Positions 31,053 to 35,196 of a DNA stretch of 35,196 nucleotides are shown here, piece after piece. Under the pieces are notes generated by a model. That model was not told the origin of the DNA and did no database searches. It worked only from the letters and a program-made list of their open reading frames with translations. The position numbers and the translations under genes are program-made. Position 1 is the stretch's first letter. Each line of letters starts with the position of its first letter. The stretch is from NCBI GenBank assembly GCA_025356475.1, contig JANXSX010000108.1:1-35196 (forward strand), written 5' to 3'. The stretch is from Isosphaeraceae bacterium. Lineage in GTDB: Bacteria > Planctomycetota > Planctomycetia > Isosphaerales > Isosphaeraceae.

Positions 31053-31094
31053 CTCCCCTCCCAGCCCGTGCACACGGGCTGGAATGAGGAGGGG
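31053..31094 (+). terminator. strong stem-loop between pilC and the first pseudopilin
   Basis: CCAGCCCGTG (31061-31070) and CACGGGCTGG (31073-31082) are perfect complements with a 2-nt loop. CTCCCC (31053-31058) and GAGGGG-like bases (31088-31094) can extend the base of the stem. No clear T run follows on the plus strand, so it may be an attenuator or a 3'-end stabiliser more than a full stop. Confidence 0.5.
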
Positions 31095-31185
31095 TTGGCC
31101 GGACCACCACTGATATTTTGAGTGAACACGTCCAATTTGGTCACTTTGACACTCTCACGACTGGTCCGCCCCGGAGAATCGACCG

Positions 31186-32346
31186 ATGAACCGCACAACT
31201 GGCCGCAACCGGCCTGGCTTTACCTTGATCGAGCTTCTTGTCGTTGTCTTGATCATCGGTATCTTGATTGCCCTGCTCTTACCGGCGATCAATGGTGCTG
31301 TTCAAAGCGCCCGGAACGCCGCCGTGTCTGCGGAGATCGTCCAGCTCGCGACCGCACTCGAAGACTTCAAGAGTAAGTACGGGGAGTACCCGCCCAGCCG
31401 GATTATTCTCAATGAGGATGGTCACTACAACACATCAAGCAGCACGACTCTGCTCGCGGCCAGCGGCGGGTTTTTTGGTGGTGGTGACAAAGATTCCAAC
31501 ATTTACGATCCCCATGACCTCACATATGGTCAACTCTGCGATCGTTCACTTCGGTTCCTCCGCAAGTTCGCTCCCAAGGCTCCGTTCGTGGTTGGGGCTT
31601 CGACTGGAGTCAAGATTCACGACTTCACGGGAACCGGGATTTCAGCAGGGTCCTCAGCCCAGTCGATTCTCTTGCAGGGGAACGAGTGCCTGGTTTTCTT
31701 CCTCGGTGGGATACCCATCCATGACGCGACGGGTGCCACGATCGGTGTCTCCGGCTTTAGTAAGAGCCCGACGACCCCGTTCACGACCGCAAGTTCCGGG
31801 ACAAATCGTAGTGCTCCTATGATGGAATTTGTGGTCAGCCGACTGATCGATGACGACGGTGATGGCATGCCGGGTTACGTGGATCCCCGCTCCTCCGGCG
31901 GAAACCCTCGTTTCTACGCCTATTTCAGCTCGTACGGCAACGGCGGCTACGACCCCAACGACAATAATTATGCAGGCACTGGAGCCCTTGACCCGAGCGA
32001 GTACGGCGGCCCTGCAACGTTTGCACATAAGATGCGAGTGAACTTCTCAAATGCCAGTGTCGCCCCGTTCTATGTGCAATCACCTGCCCCGAACCCCTAC
32101 ACCAGTAACGCGGCTTACAATGCCTCGGCAGCCCCGGTCTACCTGAAACCACAGTCGTTCCAGATCATCTCGGCAGGGCGTGACGGCTTGTATGGACTTG
32201 GTGGCGAGTACGCCGGCAGCAACACAGGGAGTCGCCTTCCTGTCGGCCCTGCTCCCTTCCCGGAGTGGGTGGCCGCTGATCCTGCAGGGGCACGGCTCGG
32301 TGAACGCGACAATATCACCAACTTCGCCACCGGTGTGCTTGAATAA
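31186..32346 (+). CDS. large pseudopilin (prepilin-type N-terminus, GspG-like)
   Basis: A 386-residue protein with a class III signal: a 10-residue basic leader, then G11/F12 in RPGFTLIELLVVVLIIG with the Glu at +5, and a 20-residue hydrophobic helix. SAEIVQLATALEDFKSKYGEYPPS (about residues 48-71) is the GspG/pseudopilin pattern. It is far longer than a normal pseudopilin (about 140). The insert includes an acidic loop, D222-DDGDG, which resembles a calcium-binding loop, and a Gly/Tyr/Asn-rich stretch (about 245-260). Near the C-terminus is a GRDGLYG motif common in planctomycete relatives. CGGAGA lies 8 nt before the ATG. It would be cleaved by prepilin peptidase and assembled by the ATPases and PilC upstream. 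Confidence 0.9.
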   Translation: MNRTTGRNRPGFTLIELLVVVLIIGILIALLLPAINGAVQSARNAAVSAEIVQLATALEDFKSKYGEYPPSRIILNEDGHYNTSSSTTLLAASGGFFGGGDKDSNIYDPHDLTYGQLCDRSLRFLRKFAPKAPFVVGASTGVKIHDFTGTGISAGSSAQSILLQGNECLVFFLGGIPIHDATGATIGVSGFSKSPTTPFTTASSGTNRSAPMMEFVVSRLIDDDGDGMPGYVDPRSSGGNPRFYAYFSSYGNGGYDPNDNNYAGTGALDPSEYGGPATFAHKMRVNFSNASVAPFYVQSPAPNPYTSNAAYNASAAPVYLKPQSFQIISAGRDGLYGLGGEYAGSNTGSRLPVGPAPFPEWVAADPAGARLGERDNITNFATGVLE

Positions 32347-32446
32347 TGCGTGCATGCTGTCACGGGATTTATCGTCGATCCGTAGAAGAGTGTTGGTTTG
32401 TCTGTCGGTTGGATTTCCGTTTGTGGTCTAGAAAGGGGGTGATGTG

Positions 32447-34075
32447 ATGCGAATTCAGACGCGAGATCGAAGCGGTTTTACACTGCTCGAATTGTTGGTG
32501 GTCGTGGCGATCATCGGCATCATCGTCGCGTTCATCACGGCCGCCGCCGCCGATGGAATCCGACGCGCCGAGGAACGACAGACTCAAGCCTTAATCGTCA
32601 AGCTTGAGACAGCCGTGGCCGACCGCATGGACGCGTTGATGCTGATACCCGCACCCGTGAACCGCGCACATAAGTGGTTGGCGGCAATTCATAGCACGGT
32701 GGTCAAGCAAAACGACAGCTTGAACCCATTCGGTGTAATCCCCAGTCAAGAACGAGCTCAGATCATTGCACGGATTGATATGATCCGGGCCGAGATGCCC
32801 GAGACTTGGTTCCCACTCGGCACCCCTCTTACTGCGAGTGGTGCGACCTATCTCGTTAGCTACGGAGGGAACGCTTACCCCTCTAATAGCGCTGGCTCGC
32901 TCGACGCCTACACTTTACCGATGGGGGCACGAGTTCTGGATACGAGCGGGGGCGCTTACTCATCCGGTACGATTACAACCTCGGTCCTCAAGATCGATGG
33001 CCAAAGTGGGTATCCGTTCGACCCAACCTATGACCTTGATGGAAGCGGAATTCTAGGAGCTTCCTATGGGGCTGCGGCTGGAATTGCTAAGGGGCTTGGG
33101 GCCAAACCGCAAGGTCACGACGGCGTCGATAATGACGGCAACGGTTATACAGATGATTATGCCGAGTGGATCTTTGGTGAAGCCGTCGGTGGGCCGACTG
33201 ACACGCTGATTCGAGCCCACCTGGCGTCCCACGACCCGAAGACTGCCCGCGCAGAAATGCTCTACGCCGTCTTGGTAGAGGGGCAGGGGGCGCTCGGTAG
33301 TGTCTTCTCTTCGGACTCATTCACAGATCGAGAAGTTCGAGATACGGATGGGGATGGACTCCCCGAGTTCGTGGATGCCTGGGGCGAGCCGATCCAGTTC
33401 TTCCGCTGGCCAACCTACTACATCGATAGCGATCTGGGCGTAACCCAGCCGACGCCTGGGGTTCCTTCAGGGAACAATGCCTCGCTCTTTCAGAGAGGCT
33501 ACTTGCCTTACAACTCGACGTTAGACCTCAGGCAGCAGTGTATTCTCGACCCAGCCCAAACTCTGGTGGCTCCCGCCTGGTGGGGCACTGCGGTCAACGA
33601 CTTGGCAATCTATGCCTCACCTTCCGGCCTGCCGAGCCCACCCGCTACGATCAGTACCTCTGCACTGGAATTTCAGCGCCAGTTTTTCAGCCTCCTCGAC
33701 CCCGATTTCGCAGGCGGAGGGGGGACGAAATGGGACAGGTCGGGGCAGTCGCTCCGCCGTGCCTACTTCTGTAAACATCTAGTCATCTCCTCCGGACCTG
33801 ATAAGACGCTGGGGATCGGATTGATTACCGATCCGACCGCGATTTCGCCCCTGACATTGATCTTGATTGAGAACCAAGCGGCTCAAGCGTCTCTCGTAAG
33901 CGATGGTGGCGGAGCGAATCGTTCGGGAGTGCTTTACCAGGGTATCGCGAGCGTCGCCCAGCCCTTTACACCTGCCTTGTCCTTGAGTTCGCTTCCCAGC
34001 TATACGATTTATCACGGGTCGATGGACGATATCTCGAACCAAAATCTCTCTGGCCCGGGAACGGGGGTGCGCTGA
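32447..34075 (+). CDS. large pseudopilin with acidic metal-binding-like loops
   Basis: A 542-residue protein with a class III signal: leader MRIQTRDRSG, then FTLLELLVVVAIIGIIV with Glu at +5. The rest is a large external domain without a recognised fold. Two Asp-rich loops stand out: D225-GVDNDGNGYTDD and D299-TDGDGLPEF, both like EF-hand or thrombospondin type 3 calcium loops. AGGGGG sits 7 nt before the ATG at 32447; a GTG just before it at 32444 is less likely. The gene begins 100 nt after the first pseudopilin and its stop codon overlaps the next start (TGATG), so translation is probably coupled. It may be a minor or tip pseudopilin of the same fibre. Confidence 0.85.
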   Translation: MRIQTRDRSGFTLLELLVVVAIIGIIVAFITAAAADGIRRAEERQTQALIVKLETAVADRMDALMLIPAPVNRAHKWLAAIHSTVVKQNDSLNPFGVIPSQERAQIIARIDMIRAEMPETWFPLGTPLTASGATYLVSYGGNAYPSNSAGSLDAYTLPMGARVLDTSGGAYSSGTITTSVLKIDGQSGYPFDPTYDLDGSGILGASYGAAAGIAKGLGAKPQGHDGVDNDGNGYTDDYAEWIFGEAVGGPTDTLIRAHLASHDPKTARAEMLYAVLVEGQGALGSVFSSDSFTDREVRDTDGDGLPEFVDAWGEPIQFFRWPTYYIDSDLGVTQPTPGVPSGNNASLFQRGYLPYNSTLDLRQQCILDPAQTLVAPAWWGTAVNDLAIYASPSGLPSPPATISTSALEFQRQFFSLLDPDFAGGGGTKWDRSGQSLRRAYFCKHLVISSGPDKTLGIGLITDPTAISPLTLILIENQAAQASLVSDGGGANRSGVLYQGIASVAQPFTPALSLSSLPSYTIYHGSMDDISNQNLSGPGTGVR

Positions 34076-35196
34076 TGCGTGACAAGCAACGTCCGAGGAG
34101 CCAGCGTGGCTTTACGCTGATTGAGTTGCTGGTGGTCATCCTGATCATCCTACTGGTCAGCGTCGTGACCCTTCCCACAATCATTCCAGCCTACAATCAT
34201 CGCCAGATTGGCGAGAGTGCACGGATCTTACAGGCGGCATTAGTCGGTGCTCGTGACGCAGCGATTCGAGCCAATGCCCCCCGAGGCATCAGGCTCCTCC
34301 CCGACCCCGTGTTCAATAGCGGCATTACCACACTGGCCTCAAACCGGTGGATCGCAATTGAACCCGCTCCTGATTACTCCGAAGGTCGCATTCTGACATA
34401 TAAGGCTATTCCTGATCCCGTCAGCCCCACGCTCTTCCTATACGATCCTAATCTCCCCGCAGTCAACCCGAATGTCCAGCTCGGTCAGCGCGGGGTGGGA
34501 TCACGACTTGTTGTCATCGAAGCGAAGTTGAATGTCGTGAATCGTCTCACAGGTGTCTCCACTGTTAATACAGATTATGCTCCGACGTCGTGGTATTGGA
34601 ACATTCGGCAAGGGGACAAGATCCGGTTCGGCGACTCGGGGAATACTTACACAGTCGCCGGACCCCTTCTTATTGGCGGTGCCGACAATCCCGAGCGTTA
34701 CATCAATTTCGGACCTCCCAGCAACCTCTCGAGCCCAGTCACCAACGCGACGACCCCCTTCACGGAATTTCTCTACCTCCTGAACGGCCAAGACGACAAC
34801 AACAACGGCTACATCGACGAAGCCTGCGACGGCTTGGATAACGATGGGGATGGTGTGGTCGACCCGGGCTTCAACGGAATCGATGACGATGGCGTCAACG
34901 GGGTGGATGACTTCCAGGAGATGTTCTGGAACGCCACGACCGCCGACTACACGGGCCAAGAATATGAGCTTGAAAGCTTTGTGGGGGCTCAGGCCAGGGC
35001 TGGCCAAGGGCAGACCTACACCTATTCGATTTCACGGCGTCCTGTGATCACACCGGGCGCTCGTGAAGTTGCACTTCCGAGCGACGTTGTGATTGATCTG
35101 ACGACCTGGAATGCTCCTGCGGCGGGGGCGGGGGGACTTCTTGGAAGTCGCAACGCACGCCCAACCTCTCCCGAGCGTTCTCGGCTCCCTCTCGAC
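34075..35196 (+). CDS. pseudopilin, partial (runs past the window end)
   Basis: The frame is open from the ATG at 34075 to the last base, 374 codons, with no stop. The ATG shares its A with the TGA of the preceding gene. The N-terminus is a class III signal: a basic leader, then G12/F13 in QRGFTLIELLVVILIILLV with Glu at +5. The next part (RQIGESARILQAALVGARDAAIRANAP, about residues 45-71) resembles minor pseudopilins of the GspH/FimT type. Residues 240-280 are an acidic, Asn/Asp/Gly-rich stretch with several calcium-loop-like repeats (DDNNNGYID, DNDGDGVVD, DDDGVNGVDD). The C-terminus is not visible, so the full length and any later domains are unknown. It belongs to the same transcription unit as the two pseudopilins before it. 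Confidence 0.88.
   Translation, partial: MRDKQRPRSQRGFTLIELLVVILIILLVSVVTLPTIIPAYNHRQIGESARILQAALVGARDAAIRANAPRGIRLLPDPVFNSGITTLASNRWIAIEPAPDYSEGRILTYKAIPDPVSPTLFLYDPNLPAVNPNVQLGQRGVGSRLVVIEAKLNVVNRLTGVSTVNTDYAPTSWYWNIRQGDKIRFGDSGNTYTVAGPLLIGGADNPERYINFGPPSNLSSPVTNATTPFTEFLYLLNGQDDNNNGYIDEACDGLDNDGDGVVDPGFNGIDDDGVNGVDDFQEMFWNATTADYTGQEYELESFVGAQARAGQGQTYTYSISRRPVITPGAREVALPSDVVIDLTTWNAPAAGAGGLLGSRNARPTSPERSRLPLD

Noticed and set aside
1-35196. tRNA, rRNA, CRISPR arrays, integrases, insertion sequence ends
   Set aside because: Looked for but not seen; no direct-repeat array, no transposase-like protein and no clear tRNA cloverleaf.

Overview
This window looks like chromosome from a GC-rich planctomycete, probably Isosphaeraceae or a relative. 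That is inferred from gene content, not from a marker gene. The main clues are two DUF1559 proteins with prepilin-type N-termini, a secreted protease that starts with an LEPR-XLL-like segment, a one-cysteine sulfatase, large secreted proteins of unknown function with PPC-like domains, Kdo synthesis (kdsB), and a pilus/secretion locus with oversized pseudopilins. No rRNA, tRNA, CRISPR array, integrase or intact insertion sequence was seen.

Layout. 1-3.1 kb (minus strand): a DUF1559 pseudopilin-like protein, a 60-residue lipoprotein and kdsB. 3.1-7.6 kb (plus): a leader region rich in hairpins, a subtilisin-family protease with a strong terminator, an SDR oxidoreductase and a sulfatase. 7.8-11.0 kb (minus): acylphosphatase, an ABC-2 type permease, and an ABC exporter whose ATPase motifs are badly degraded. 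11.6-12.6 kb (plus): a Tat-exported ferritin-like protein behind a good sigma-54-type promoter; its helix order appears circularly permuted. A 15-bp inverted-repeat terminator separates it from the next, convergent gene. 12.6-16.7 kb (minus): two large secreted proteins. 16.9-19.5 kb (plus): an SDR-like protein with a broken active site, a double-ACT protein and a divergent DUF1559 protein. 19.6-21.0 kb (minus): an AT-richer accessory patch with a frameshifted VOC-family gene and a two-gene cassette, one gene of which is HEPN-like and probably frameshifted at an (AT)4 run. 21.4-24.2 kb (plus): pyruvate phosphate dikinase behind a sigma-70-like promoter. 24.6-35.2 kb (plus): a pilus / type II secretion-like cluster with two GspE/PilB ATPases flanking a PilT, then PilC/GspF and three pseudopilins; the last runs off the window.

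How the genes work together. The last 10.6 kb is the clearest functional unit: extension-type ATPases, a retraction-type ATPase, the inner-membrane platform and substrate pseudopilins, with stem-loops at nearly every gene junction. The DUF1559 proteins at 0.4 and 18.6 kb carry the same kind of N-terminal signal and could be substrates of such a machine. The most unusual items are the permuted ferritin-like protein, the pseudo-ATPase ABC exporter beside an orphan ABC-2 permease, the HEPN-like gene pair, and the acidic calcium-binding-like loops shared by all three pseudopilins.
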